Positions 8,392 through 16,692 of a stretch of DNA of 41,708 nt are shown here, piece after piece. This DNA is from Clostridia bacterium (lineage in GTDB: Bacteria; Bacillota; Clostridia; Oscillospirales; CAG-272). The position numbers were made by a program, and so were the translations under genes. The notes beneath the pieces were generated by a model. That model was not told the DNA's origin and made no database searches. It saw only the letters and a program-made list of their open reading frames with translations. Position 1 is the first letter of the stretch. The number at the start of each line of letters is the position of its first letter. The stretch lies in the NCBI GenBank assembly GCA_017451545.1, contig JAFTOB010000035.1, positions 1 to 41,708 of the forward strand. Reading direction: 5' to 3'.

Positions 8392-9264
8392 TTACTGTTC
8401 TTCCGCAAGCTCGGTTATTTTTTTGAGCCTGTGGTTAAGCCCCGATTTGGTCAGCGGCGGGGCAAACCTTGCCGCCAGCTCCGAAAGCGGGAGGCTGGGG
8501 TAAAGCAGCCGCATCTCGGCGGTCTTTTTAAGCTCGGGCGGCAAAAGATCAAACTTGTCCTCGGCCTGAAGCTTGTTTATGGCCGCGATCTGCTTTTGCG
8601 CGGCATCCACCGACATTGAAATATTTCTCGTTTCGCAATTTGTGGCGCGGTTTTCGTTATTTCGTATCTCGCGCTCGATCTTTCCGTTTATCAGTGTGAA
8701 GTATGCCTGCGTGGCTCCGATGACCGAGAGCACGTCCTCGATATACGAGCTGCCCTTGTAGACCAGACCCGTACCGCTTTTGCGGTTTACGATCCTCGGC
8801 TCGCCCACCGTTTCGTTCAGAAAGGCATATAGCAGCTTGGCGTTTGCCGAGTCCTTCAAGAGAAACTCAAGATGATACTGCCGCTCGGGATCGGTCACGC
8901 TGGCAAATGCGGCAAAGGCACCGCGCAGAAAAATACTGCGGCACTCGGGGCAAGCGCACGCTCCGAATATTCCCTTTTCTTTTATATTTTTCATAAAGTT
9001 GACGGCATCGCAGCTCACGAAGGCAATATCGTATCCCGAAAGGGCTTTCACCCCCGCGCTTGGTGCCGCCGCCTTGCCGAAGGCCATGGACACGGCTCTC
9101 TGCGCCGCTGAGGCAAGCTCGGCGCTGCTGTAATTGCAGAGCAGACGCTCCTCGCCGTCGTCCTCCGAATCAAGGAGAAAGGCCGCCGCATAGGCAAGCT
9201 TGCAGCATTTCTTGCCCACGGGGAGCTTTATTATTTCAGCTTTTGCATCGGTTGAAAAAGACAT
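8392..9264 (-). CDS. whiA: DNA-binding protein WhiA
   Basis: The 290-residue protein combines a degenerate LAGLIDADG homing-endonuclease-like N-terminal half (KCCKLAYAAAFLLDS; CDAVNFMKNI) with a C-terminal helix-turn-helix. Hallmarks of the family are the RATNCETRNISMSVDAAQKQIAAI segment and LPLSELAARFAPPLTKSGLNHRLKKI at the end. WhiA controls sporulation in Streptomyces and affects cell division and chromosome segregation in Bacillus. It normally sits behind rapZ and mgfK (yvcK), but here it directly follows murB with a 15-base gap. A clear ribosome-binding site is lacking (only AAGG further upstream), so translational coupling to murB is plausible. Confidence 0.95.
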   Translation of the reverse strand: MSFSTDAKAEIIKLPVGKKCCKLAYAAAFLLDSEDDGEERLLCNYSSAELASAAQRAVSMAFGKAAAPSAGVKALSGYDIAFVSCDAVNFMKNIKEKGIFGACACPECRSIFLRGAFAAFASVTDPERQYHLEFLLKDSANAKLLYAFLNETVGEPRIVNRKSGTGLVYKGSSYIEDVLSVIGATQAYFTLINGKIEREIRNNENRATNCETRNISMSVDAAQKQIAAINKLQAEDKFDLLPPELKKTAEMRLLYPSLPLSELAARFAPPLTKSGLNHRLKKITELAEEQ

Positions 9265-9279
9265 TTATATTACCAAGCC

Positions 9280-10182
9280 TTATTCTATATATTTGATCTC
9301 GCATTCAAGGGGAACGCCGAATTTGGCCATGACCAGCTCTTGCGAAAGCTCAATGAGCTCAAGCACGTCGTGAGCGGTAGCGCCGCCCTTGTTGACTATA
9401 AAGCCCGCGTGCTTATCGGAGACCTGCGCACCGCCAATGCTGTAGCCCTTCAGCCCCGCATCCTCGATGAGCTTGCCTGCAAAATGACCCTCAGGTCTTT
9501 TGAAGGTACTGCCCGCGTTGGGAAATTCAAGAGGCTGCTTGGAGCGGCGACTTGCCATCATTGCGTCCATAGTGGCGCGGATAACGCTCTCCTCGCCCTT
9601 TTTGAGCTCAAAGGTGGCATCCATAACTATAAGATCGCGGTTTTGGTCGTACACGCTCGTTCTGTAATCGAATTTATGCTCGTCGGCAGAAAGTATGCGG
9701 ATAGCACCGCGGGACAGATCGTAGCAGGTGCTGGAGACCAGCACGTCCTTGACCTCGCCGCCGTAGGCACCTGCGTTCATAAACACGGCACCGCCGCAGC
9801 TTCCGGGAATGCCGTAGGCAAACTCAAGACCCGTCAGGGCATTCTTGCATGCCACCGAGGCAAGATGAGTGAAGGATGCACCGCACTCGGCGGTGATCCT
9901 CGTTCCGTCAACCGTTACGTTTTTGCAGTAGTGAGTAAATATGATAGCCCCTCTGAAGCCCTCGTCGGAGAAAAGAACGTTGCTGGCGTTACCGATAACG
10001 CAGTATTTCACGCCGGTTCTTCGCGCCTGCTCGATGGCATAGATGAGCATATCCATATTCTCGGTCCAAACTATAAGATCCGCAGGGCCGCCTATCTGGA
10101 AGCTCGACAGCAAGGCAAGGCTTGCGCCCTCCTTGTACCTTATGCCCTTGGATTTTAAAAGATCAATATATGCGTTAAGCAT
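9280..10182 (-). CDS. murB: UDP-N-acetylenolpyruvoylglucosamine reductase
   Basis: This cytoplasmic FAD enzyme reduces enolpyruvyl-UDP-GlcNAc with NADPH to make UDP-N-acetylmuramate for peptidoglycan. The 300-residue length fits the Gram-positive type. FAD-binding elements are GNASNVLFSDEGF (64-76) and GIPGSCGGAVFMNAGAYGGEV (124-144). The proton-donating serine is in PNAGSTFKRP (Ser225), and the catalytic glutamate is near the C-terminus (ECEI, Glu293). The start is taken at MLNAYIDLL (10182). The upstream alternative would lie deep inside the previous gene. It overlaps the stop of the HAD gene by 8 bases, which suggests coupled translation. Confidence 0.95.
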   Translation of the reverse strand: MLNAYIDLLKSKGIRYKEGASLALLSSFQIGGPADLIVWTENMDMLIYAIEQARRTGVKYCVIGNASNVLFSDEGFRGAIIFTHYCKNVTVDGTRITAECGASFTHLASVACKNALTGLEFAYGIPGSCGGAVFMNAGAYGGEVKDVLVSSTCYDLSRGAIRILSADEHKFDYRTSVYDQNRDLIVMDATFELKKGEESVIRATMDAMMASRRSKQPLEFPNAGSTFKRPEGHFAGKLIEDAGLKGYSIGGAQVSDKHAGFIVNKGGATAHDVLELIELSQELVMAKFGVPLECEIKYIE

Positions 10183-10873
10183 CAGATTCCTCGCAAAGTA
10201 TAATTTTTTCGATCTCACCGAAGGATGAGACGTTGTAGGTTACGGGCAGCTCTGTGGTCAGCCCGCGCGGATTGTACCAGCAGGTATCGATCCCCGCGCC
10301 GATACCGCCCTTCATGTCTGAGGTCAGAGAATCACCGATAACGATGGCTCTTTTTTTGTCGAAGCCGTCGATGGCCGCCGTGACGGTGTCAAAATACCGC
10401 AGGTCGGGCTTTTCGTAGCCCACGTCCTCGGAAATAAAGCTACCGCTGATATAGGGCAAAAGTCCGGATCCCGACATTCTGGAGGTCTGTATGAATTTTA
10501 TGCCGTTTGTAATTACGTATATTCTGCACTTTTCGGAGAGACGCTTGCAAAGCTCGGCCGCGCCGTCGATGAGAAAGGACTGACGGGACAGACTGTTTTC
10601 GTAAAACCTCGCCATTGCCGCAAAATCGGCATCCGAGCCGATCTCGGCGCAGAAAAGTCTGAATCTCTCGGCGCGGAGAGTGGTCTTGTCGATCTCCTTG
10701 CGCTCGAGCATCTTCCAGAGTCCGAGATTTATTCTGCTGTAGGTTGAGACCGCGGCATCGTCGGCAGTAATGCCGAAGCTGTTCAGGGTCTCGGTTATGG
10801 CAACGTGCTCGGCACGGGTAAAATCAAGAAGAGTCTCGTCTGCATCAAAAAGCAAAATATCGTACTTGGGCAT
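10175..10873 (-). CDS. YjjG-type HAD-superfamily nucleotidase
   Basis: This 232-residue haloacid-dehalogenase-fold hydrolase has motif I LLFDADETLLDF (Asp10 nucleophile, Asp12 acid/base), motif II VITNG, motif III lysine in GYEKPDLRYF, and motif IV IVIGDSLTSDMKGG. The DADET form of motif I and the overall layout match the YjjG/YfnB group, which dephosphorylates nucleoside monophosphates, including non-canonical pyrimidine nucleotides, as house-cleaning. The substrate assignment is by family only. GGAGGT lies just before the ATG. A sigma-A promoter lies at 10902-10930, making this the first gene of the operon leading to murB, whiA and dnaE. Confidence 0.85.
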   Translation of the reverse strand: MPKYDILLFDADETLLDFTRAEHVAITETLNSFGITADDAAVSTYSRINLGLWKMLERKEIDKTTLRAERFRLFCAEIGSDADFAAMARFYENSLSRQSFLIDGAAELCKRLSEKCRIYVITNGIKFIQTSRMSGSGLLPYISGSFISEDVGYEKPDLRYFDTVTAAIDGFDKKRAIVIGDSLTSDMKGGIGAGIDTCWYNPRGLTTELPVTYNVSSFGEIEKIILCEESDA

Positions 10874-10901
10874 ACTACCTCCATTTTAGGTATTATTATC
10901 T

Positions 10902-10930
10902 ATTATACTATATGTTTCGAAAAAAATCAA
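10902..10930 (-). promoter_or_regulatory. Promoter of the HAD-murB-whiA-dnaE operon
   Basis: Minus-strand TTGATT (10930-10925) and TATAAT (10907-10902) are separated by 17 bases. The -35 region overlaps a perfect 9-bp inverted repeat AAAAAATCA/TGATTTTTT at 10921-10941. Confidence 0.65.
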
Positions 10931-10941
10931 CCTGATTTTTT
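10921..10941. repeat. AT-rich 9-bp inverted repeat overlapping the operon promoter
   Basis: AAAAAATCA (10921-10929), loop ACC, TGATTTTTT (10933-10941). In either direction it would form a hairpin ending in six T residues. It could be a weak terminator for the remnant gene upstream or a regulator-binding site over the -35 box. Confidence 0.45.
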
Positions 10942-10957
10942 AATTGTGTGTAATAAT

Positions 10958-11760
10958 TTAGATCAAGGAAAGCGTCGGAGTCAATACGCGCAGGGCTCTC
11001 GATACCGTTTGGGACATCTCGTCCGTACAGTATACCTTTCGGCCCTTTACCATATCGGCCTTCAGCCTCAAGAGCTGTATGTCCTTCACACCCCAAGTCT
11101 TGATGCTCTTATCACCGTCGCTGCCGTTCTCCTCCTCCCTCTTCATCTGCGCATATTCACGCGAGCTGTTCGGGATCTCATCCTCCGCCACATCGGCCTT
11201 CTCACTGCCAAACACAGCCTTTTGGGCATTTTTTTCAGCAATTTCTGATTTATCTGTTGACAAATCCTGATTTTGTGGTATACTATTGGCAGAGGGTGCT
11301 CTCAAGTTAACACTGGCCTGCTTCGATGAAGCCGGAACGGTGACCGAGGGTTGCCCCTTTTTGTTTTCGGTAAAAGACATGCTATAAACATACTGAGTCT
11401 TATCATCTAAATTACCTGTTTTCGAGTCGTTTCTAATATTAATTACAACATCGTATCCCTTTCCATCAACAAATATTTCTTTCCAAAAATAATCCCAATA
11501 TTGTGCATCTTTGTGCGCTACTGTGGTTTTTCCTTTTTCCTTTTCAGATTTGACATACGCACCATCTTCAACAATATTGAAAATATCGCCACTTGCAATT
11601 AATCTTACTTTTGCTTTATATCCGGAAGCATCGGATTTGCTTTTTGGGTTGTTTCCTTCAAAAGCGAATTTTCCCAATCCACTTTTTGTTTCAACAAATC
11701 TCGCATAATATGTATGACCGTTTCGCTCAAATTTTGCAGTACGACCTTCACGAACACAGG
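10958..11760 (-). pseudogene. 5'-truncated remnant of a mobile-element large polyvalent/nuclease-like protein
   Basis: The frame is open from the palindrome at about 11760 down to 10958 with no ATG. The first possible initiator is TTG at 11677, and family-like sequence (GRTAKFERNGHTYYARFVETKSGL) continues upstream of it. The readable core has the pattern KVRLIASGDIFNIVED, AHKDAQYWDYFWKEIFVDG and YDVVINIRNDSKTG. From memory this resembles barnase/EndoU/colicin-like nuclease domains at the ends of large polyvalent proteins of clostridial phages and conjugative elements. Low-complexity tail segments follow (SANSIPQNQDLSTDK). The last 40 residues look out of frame or random. I interpret this as a decayed cargo fragment, not a working gene. 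The family assignment is from memory and unverified. Confidence 0.5.
11257..11284 (+). promoter_or_regulatory. Promoter-like repeat copy 1, antisense to the remnant gene
   Basis: TTGACA at 11257-11262 and TATACT at 11279-11284 have a 16-base spacer. The surrounding 39 bases align with copy 2 at 11792. It points opposite to the remnant coding frame. Whether it fires is unknown. Confidence 0.45.
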
Positions 11761-11777
11761 GGACGGTTCTCTGTGTT
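11753..11777. repeat. REP-like 25-bp palindrome
   Basis: AACACAG and CTGTGTT are perfect 7-bp arms, and the interior continues pairing with two G-T wobbles (9-11 and 15-17 included), giving an almost complete hairpin around one central base. Short palindromes of this kind occur as dispersed copies associated with REP-type tyrosine transposases. It marks the point where the remnant gene loses its 5' part. Confidence 0.6.
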
Positions 11778-11975
11778 TTTTCTTTTTTGTATTGACAAAT
11801 TCAATTTTTTTGATATACTGATTTTAGAAGTCATATCAAGGTTCGTCTTGGACGTTACGTTTGGGGCATTTTGTGCATCAAACTCTTGATTGGCTTCTTT
11901 TTTTAACATATACAAAACAAAGGTATCGGTTCTCCACGCAAAAAACTCTGCCTGCAAAAAATATTCACTTTGGGC
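11761..11975. other. Intergenic decayed DNA between palindrome and coaE promoter
   Basis: No convincing gene. A minus-strand frame at 11957-11748 yields a low-complexity peptide (TSKISISKKLNLSIQKRK) that resembles the tail of the neighbouring remnant, so a second eroded copy of the same 3' end is possible. The segment contains promoter-like repeat copy 2 and is AT-rich. Confidence 0.4.
11792..11819 (+). promoter_or_regulatory. Promoter-like repeat copy 2
   Basis: TTGACA at 11792-11797 and TATACT at 11814-11819, with TG at 11811-11812 (extended -10) and a 16-base spacer. It is a near-consensus promoter pointing towards coaE. Its sequence is a diverged copy of the element at 11257, 535 bases upstream. 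Confidence 0.55.
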
Positions 11976-12004
11976 TTGAAAAAAATATAATTATATGATA
12001 TAAT
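11976..12004 (+). promoter_or_regulatory. Promoter of the coaE operon
   Basis: TTGAAA at 11976-11981 and TATAAT at 11999-12004 with a 17-base spacer and TG at 11996-11997 (extended -10). The element ends 42 bases before the coaE start. Confidence 0.8.
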
Positions 12005-12046
12005 AATAAATTGTAGACTTATATCTTGAATTTGGGGGTGTTTTGC

Positions 12047-12646
12047 TTGAAGATCATTGGTCTGGCCGGGCCCAGCGGTGCCGGAAAGGGCGAATTTTGC
12101 GCCATTCTCACAAAGCTCGGTATTTTCAGCATCAATACCGACAACGTGTACCATAAGCTCCTTGTGCCCCCGTCCGCCTGCCTTGACGAGCTTTGCGCTC
12201 ACTTCGGGTACGGCATACTTAAAGCCGACGGCACTCTTGACCGCGCGGCTCTTGCAAGGATCGTTTTTGCCCCCGGCAACGAATCCGAGCTTGATACGCT
12301 GAACAAGATAACCCATTTTCACGTGCTGAACAAGGTTCGGTCCATCATTGCCGATTTTTCCAAGTTCCCCTGCCCTGCCGTTATCGTCGACGCGCCCGCC
12401 CTCTTTGAATCGGGCTTTGACGCGGAGTGCGATACCGTAGTCTCGGTGCTTGCAAACAAGGCCATCCGAATAGACCGCATAATGCAGCGCGACGGGCTGA
12501 GCTACGAGGCGGCCGCCGAGCGCATAAACGCGCAAAAGCCCGACGAATTTTACATTGAGCGCTCGGATCACGTGTTCTACAACAATTCTGATCTTGAGGA
12601 ATTCAAGCGGCAGGTTCTCGCGGTCTTTGCACCGGAGGTCGGATAA
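12047..12646 (+). CDS. coaE: Dephospho-CoA kinase
   Basis: This enzyme catalyses the last step of coenzyme A synthesis, ATP-dependent phosphorylation of the 3'-hydroxyl of dephospho-CoA, in the cytoplasm. The 199-residue protein begins KIIGLAGPSGAGKG, a P-loop at residues 8-15. The usual Ser/Thr after the lysine is Gly here, a small departure. Other family pieces are STNTDNVYHKLL (substrate Asp), a PAVIVDAPALFESGF stretch and RIDRIMQRDGLSYEAAAERI (lid). The start is TTG at 12047 preceded by GGGGGTG at 12034-12040. The upstream in-frame TTG at 12026 lacks a ribosome-binding site. It is the first gene of a six-gene run, and its stop overlaps the next ATG (TAATG). Confidence 0.9.
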   Translation: MKIIGLAGPSGAGKGEFCAILTKLGIFSINTDNVYHKLLVPPSACLDELCAHFGYGILKADGTLDRAALARIVFAPGNESELDTLNKITHFHVLNKVRSIIADFSKFPCPAVIVDAPALFESGFDAECDTVVSVLANKAIRIDRIMQRDGLSYEAAAERINAQKPDEFYIERSDHVFYNNSDLEEFKRQVLAVFAPEVG

Positions 12647-13197
12647 TGCGTCTGCGCGGAAAGCTGATCATTGCCGTGGTGCTGGCACTCGTTGCCTCCG
12701 TGGCCTTCGGATTTATTTACGATTTTTTGATGACCGCGTCACAGCGCGATCTCTATCGGCGCGAGTACAGCTCTACCGTGAGCAAATACGCCGCCGAATA
12801 CGGTGTGGACGAGGCTCTCGTTTACGCCGTCATCAAGACCGAGAGCAATTTTGACCCCAACGCGGAATCGTCTGCGGGAGCTATGGGGCTTATGCAGCTC
12901 ACGCCCGAAACATTTCTCGACGTGGCCGACCGCCTGCTCGGCGAGGAGATATCCGAGGACGATATTCTCGATCCCGAGGTCAATATCAGATGCGGTGTGC
13001 GCTATCTTGCCTGGCTTATTGAGACCTTTGAGTCGGAAAAGGCCGCCGTTGCCGCCTACAACGCGGGCCCGGGTCGGGTCAGCGAATGGCTTGAAGAGGA
13101 CGGCGAGCTCAACTCGATCCCCATTGGGGAGACAAGAATTTACGTATCCAAGGTGCTTCACGCCAAGGATATTTACGAAAGATTATATTATTCATAA
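12646..13197 (+). CDS. Membrane-anchored lytic transglycosylase (SLT domain)
   Basis: The 183-residue protein has a short basic N-terminus and one hydrophobic segment at residues 6-28 (signal anchor). An SLT/goose-lysozyme-like domain follows and acts outside the membrane, cleaving peptidoglycan glycan strands to 1,6-anhydromuropeptides. The catalytic glutamate is Glu66 in VIKTESNFDP. The flanking motifs AGAMGLMQLTPETF and AVAAYNAGPGRVSEWL are all intact. Its ATG overlaps the coaE stop by one base, so translation is coupled. In Clostridia this small type occurs next to coaE and is thought to help cell-wall remodelling. Confidence 0.92.
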   Translation: MRLRGKLIIAVVLALVASVAFGFIYDFLMTASQRDLYRREYSSTVSKYAAEYGVDEALVYAVIKTESNFDPNAESSAGAMGLMQLTPETFLDVADRLLGEEISEDDILDPEVNIRCGVRYLAWLIETFESEKAAVAAYNAGPGRVSEWLEEDGELNSIPIGETRIYVSKVLHAKDIYERLYYS

Positions 13198-13214
13198 CAT
13201 AAGGAGTAAAAATC

Positions 13215-14579
13215 ATGGAAAACAAGGAAAACAGCTTGGCTTACAACAAGCGCAATTTTTACGAGGCACTTCCCGAGCTGGTTGACGCCGCCTGCGAGTA
13301 TGCCGTCGGCTACACCGATTATCTGAACAAGTGCAAGACCGAGCGCGAGGCAGTTCGCGAGTCCATCGCTATGGCAGAGGCTGAGGGCTACGTTCCCTAC
13401 ACCTTCGGTATGGATATGAAGCCCGGCGACAAGTTCTATTACAACAACCGCGGCAAGAGCCTGTTCCTTTTCAGAATCGGCAGTGAGCCCATCAACGAGG
13501 GCATCCGCATTTCCGCCGCTCACATCGACTCCCCCAGACTCGACCTCAAGCAGGTTCCCGTCTTTGAGGATAACGGCTTTGCTTACTTCAAGACCCATTA
13601 CTACGGCGGCATCCGCAAATATCAGTGGGTCGCAACCCCTCTTGCTCTTCACGGCGTTGTTGTGAAGACCGACGGTACCGTGGTTGACGTTGTTATCGGT
13701 GAGGACGAGAACGATCCCGTTCTCTACATCAGCGATCTGCTCCCCCATCTGGCTGCCGAGCAGAGCCGCAAGCCCCTTGGCGAGGCTGTTCCCGCCGAGA
13801 AGCTGAATATGATCATCGGCACCCGTCCCGTTGACGGCGACATCAAGAACAACGTTCTTGCAATACTTAACGAAAAGTACGGCATCACCGAGAGCGATTT
13901 CCTCTCTGCCGAGCTTTCGGGCGTTCCCGCAGGTCTTGCACGCGATGCAGGTCTCGATCGCTCCCTCATTGCCGGCTACGGCCACGATGACCGCTGCTGT
14001 GCATATCCCGCAGTCACCGCTCTCCTTGATTGCAAGGACGAGCGCCACACCCTTATGTGCATCCTCGCCGACAAGGAGGAGACAGGAAGCGACGGCGTTT
14101 CGGGTATGCAGTGCGTACTGACCGCCGATCTCATTCACTCCATCTCCGATGCCCTCGGCGGCAACTATGCTCAGGTCCGCGCCAACTCCAAGTGCCTGTC
14201 GGCCGACGTTTCCGCGGCATTTGATCCCAGCTTCTCCGACGTTTTCGAGAAGAAGAATGCGGCTCTCATCAACTGCGGCACCGTTCTCTCCAAGTACACC
14301 GGCGCACGCGGCAAGAGCGGCACCAGCGATGCTTCTGCTGAGTACCTTGCATGGCTCCGTCGCGTTATGGAGCAGGACAACGTGGTATGGCAGACCGCCG
14401 AGCTCGGCAAGACCGACGTTGGCGGCGGCGGAACCGTTGCAAAGTTTATCGCAAATATGAACATCGATACCGTTGACCTCGGTATTCCCGTTCTCTCCAT
14501 GCACGCGCCCATTGAGATCATCGCAAAGTCCGACCTCTATGAGGCATATCGCGCATTCCTTGCATTCTGCAAATATTAA
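13215..14579 (+). CDS. M18-family aminopeptidase
   Basis: This is a 454-residue zinc-dependent aminopeptidase of family M18 that removes N-terminal residues from peptides in the cytoplasm. Visible motifs are AAHIDSPRLDLKQVP (His103 and nearby Asp), HYYGGIRKYQW, GHDDRCCAYP (Asp258 bridging metal region), ADKEETGSDGVSGMQ (catalytic Glu288/289), DVSAAFDPSF and PVLSMHAPIEIIAKSDLY (last His ligand). AAGGAG lies upstream of the ATG. The gene uses many C-ending preferred codons, consistent with strong expression. Its stop overlaps the prfA start by one base. Related clostridial proteins are annotated as aminopeptidase 1, and the substrate preference is not readable. Confidence 0.93.
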   Translation: MENKENSLAYNKRNFYEALPELVDAACEYAVGYTDYLNKCKTEREAVRESIAMAEAEGYVPYTFGMDMKPGDKFYYNNRGKSLFLFRIGSEPINEGIRISAAHIDSPRLDLKQVPVFEDNGFAYFKTHYYGGIRKYQWVATPLALHGVVVKTDGTVVDVVIGEDENDPVLYISDLLPHLAAEQSRKPLGEAVPAEKLNMIIGTRPVDGDIKNNVLAILNEKYGITESDFLSAELSGVPAGLARDAGLDRSLIAGYGHDDRCCAYPAVTALLDCKDERHTLMCILADKEETGSDGVSGMQCVLTADLIHSISDALGGNYAQVRANSKCLSADVSAAFDPSFSDVFEKKNAALINCGTVLSKYTGARGKSGTSDASAEYLAWLRRVMEQDNVVWQTAELGKTDVGGGGTVAKFIANMNIDTVDLGIPVLSMHAPIEIIAKSDLYEAYRAFLAFCKY

Positions 14580-15649
14580 TGTCGGTTACAGACAAGCTGA
14601 AGGGCGTTGAGGAGAGGTATCTCGCCATTGAGGCCTCCCTCGGCGATCCCGCCGTTATATCCGATCAGGCCGAGTATGCCAAGCTTATGAAGGAATACAA
14701 GGGTCTGACACCTATTATTGAAAAATACCGCGAATATCTCGAGGTCGAGTCGGCTATGGAGCAGGCGTGCGAGCTTTTGGATTCCTCGGACGCCGATCTT
14801 CGCGAGCTGGCCGAGGAAGAATATTATTCGTCCAAGGATAAGCTCCCCGCGCTCATTGACGAGCTGACCGTCCTGCTCCTGCCACGTGACGAGAACGATT
14901 CAAAAAACGTTATCATTGAGATCCGCGCAGGCGCGGGCGGCGAGGAGGCGGCGCTTTTTGCCTCGGTGCTTTACCGTATGTATTCTATGTACTCGGTGGC
15001 ACACCGCTTCAAGGTGTCGCCTATGAGCATGAACGAGACCGAGCTCGGCGGCTTCCGCGAGATCACCTTTATGATCGAGGGTGAGGGTGCCTATTCCCGA
15101 TTCAAGTTTGAGTCCGGCGTCCACCGCGTTCAGCGCGTGCCCGAGACCGAGTCACAGGGACGCATACACACCTCCACCGTCACCGTTGCGGTGCTTCCCG
15201 AGGCCGAGGACGTTGAGATCGAGATCAATCCCGCCGATATTATTATGGAATCCTGCAAGTCCAGCGGAGCGGGCGGTCAGCATATCAACAAAACCGAATC
15301 CGCAGTTCGCCTGACCCACAAGCCTACGGGTATTATCGTTGAGTGCCAGCAGGAGCGCAGTCAGCTCCAAAACCGCGAAAAGGCACTTCAGATGCTCAAG
15401 GCCAAGCTCTACGACATAAAACAGCGTGAGCAGACAGACAAGATCGCGTCACAAAGAAAGAGCCAGGTCGGCACGGGCGACCGAAGCGAAAGAATAAGAA
15501 CCTACAATTACCCCCAAGGGCGCATAACCGATCACCGGATCGGATTTTCCATCTTCACTATGGAATCCTTCCTTAACGGTGACATCGACGCTATGATAGA
15601 CGCCCTCATATCTGCCGACACGGCGGAAAAACTTAAGAATGCAGAGTAA
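14579..15649 (+). CDS. prfA: Peptide chain release factor 1
   Basis: Release factor 1 reads UAA and UAG in the ribosomal A site and triggers peptide release. The 356-residue length is normal. Identity as RF1 rather than RF2 comes from the tripeptide PET at residues 188-190 (the PxT codon-reading motif in RVQRVPETESQGRIHTS). GAGGQ is at 231-235, with the Gln normally methylated by PrmC. There is no separate ribosome-binding site. The ATG lies in the stop of the aminopeptidase gene, so the two are coupled. The methyltransferase gene prmC usually follows prfA but is absent, and sua5 follows directly. Confidence 0.97.
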   Translation: MSVTDKLKGVEERYLAIEASLGDPAVISDQAEYAKLMKEYKGLTPIIEKYREYLEVESAMEQACELLDSSDADLRELAEEEYYSSKDKLPALIDELTVLLLPRDENDSKNVIIEIRAGAGGEEAALFASVLYRMYSMYSVAHRFKVSPMSMNETELGGFREITFMIEGEGAYSRFKFESGVHRVQRVPETESQGRIHTSTVTVAVLPEAEDVEIEINPADIIMESCKSSGAGGQHINKTESAVRLTHKPTGIIVECQQERSQLQNREKALQMLKAKLYDIKQREQTDKIASQRKSQVGTGDRSERIRTYNYPQGRITDHRIGFSIFTMESFLNGDIDAMIDALISADTAEKLKNAE

Positions 15650-15655
15650 GTATCA

Positions 15656-16690
15656 ATGACGACCGAGATCATAAAAACAGACTCCGATTTTAACGAAGGC
15701 ATAAATAAAGCCGCGGCGGTGATCCGCCGCGGCGGTCTCGTGATCTTTCCCACCGAAACGGTGTACGGTCTCGGGGCGGATGCCACCAGCGCCGCGGCCG
15801 CGCAGGCAATATATGCGGCAAAGGGGCGCCCGTCGGACAATCCTCTGATCATCCACGTGGCAAAGCCCGAGGATGCGGAGCCCTACGCCGAGACAAACGA
15901 GCATTATTACCGCTTGGCCAAGCATTTTATGCCCGGCCCACTGACCGTAATTCTGCCGAGAAAGGACACGATCCCACCGCAAACATCGGGCGGGCTTGAC
16001 ACTGTTGCCGTCCGTTGCCCTTCGCACCCCGTAGCCCACGCGCTCATCGCCGCCGCGGGAGTTCCAATTGCCGCGCCGTCGGCAAATATCTCGGGCAGAC
16101 CGTCGCCCACTAACGCATCCGACGTTATTGCGGATATGAACGGTCGGGTCGATATTATTATTGACGGAGGCGACTGCGAGATCGGTCTTGAATCTACCAT
16201 CGTAAAGCTCGAGGGCTCGCGGGGAATACTTCTCCGCCCCGGTGCCATTACGGTAGATGCTCTGCGTTGCGTTCTCGACGAGGTTAAGATCGCGCCTGCG
16301 GTCATCGGCAAGCTGGCGGACAACGAAAAGCCGCTTTCACCCGGAATGAAATACCGTCACTATGCGCCCGAGGCGCCGCTGGTGCTTCTCGACGGCCATC
16401 CCGATGACGTGCTCCGCTTTATGCAGAACACCCCGAAGGATGCGGTGCTTCTCTGCTACGACGAGGAAGTCCCCGCTCTTGACGGACATATTCTTCTGCC
16501 CGTTGGGGAACGGGAGGACGAAGAAGCCCAAGCGCACCGTCTTTTCACCAATCTGCGACAGGCAGACCGTGAAAACGCAAAGATAATTTACGCGCACCTG
16601 CCGAGCACAAACGGCATAGGTCTTGCGCTTTACAACAGAATGCTCCGTGCCGCAGCTCATACGGTACAATATATAAAAAGTGAGGATTGA
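15656..16690 (+). CDS. L-threonylcarbamoyladenylate synthase (Sua5 type)
   Basis: This enzyme makes threonylcarbamoyl-AMP from threonine, bicarbonate and ATP, the first step of the universal t6A modification at position 37 of ANN-reading tRNAs. It has 344 residues. The N-terminal YrdC domain (about 15-200) shows FPTETVYGLGADA, KGRPSDNPLIIH, GGLDTVAVRCPSHP, PSANISGRPSPT and the GLESTIV signature. The C-terminal Sua5 domain (about 215-344) contains SPGMKYRHYAPEAP. The linked C-terminal domain distinguishes it from the short TsaC type, as in Bacillus YwlC. It lies 6 bases downstream of prfA. Confidence 0.95.
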   Translation: MTTEIIKTDSDFNEGINKAAAVIRRGGLVIFPTETVYGLGADATSAAAAQAIYAAKGRPSDNPLIIHVAKPEDAEPYAETNEHYYRLAKHFMPGPLTVILPRKDTIPPQTSGGLDTVAVRCPSHPVAHALIAAAGVPIAAPSANISGRPSPTNASDVIADMNGRVDIIIDGGDCEIGLESTIVKLEGSRGILLRPGAITVDALRCVLDEVKIAPAVIGKLADNEKPLSPGMKYRHYAPEAPLVLLDGHPDDVLRFMQNTPKDAVLLCYDEEVPALDGHILLPVGEREDEEAQAHRLFTNLRQADRENAKIIYAHLPSTNGIGLALYNRMLRAAAHTVQYIKSED

Positions 16691-16692
16691 CA

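Noticed and set aside
10908..11096. 62-codon minus-strand frame ending in the HAD operon promoter region
   Set aside because: Overlaps the remnant gene in another frame, no ribosome-binding site; it could be a frameshifted piece of the remnant but there is no support.
13188..14504. 438-codon minus-strand frame opposite the M18 aminopeptidase
   Set aside because: Antisense shadow of a strongly biased gene; composition is Ala/Gly/Val-rich with no motif.
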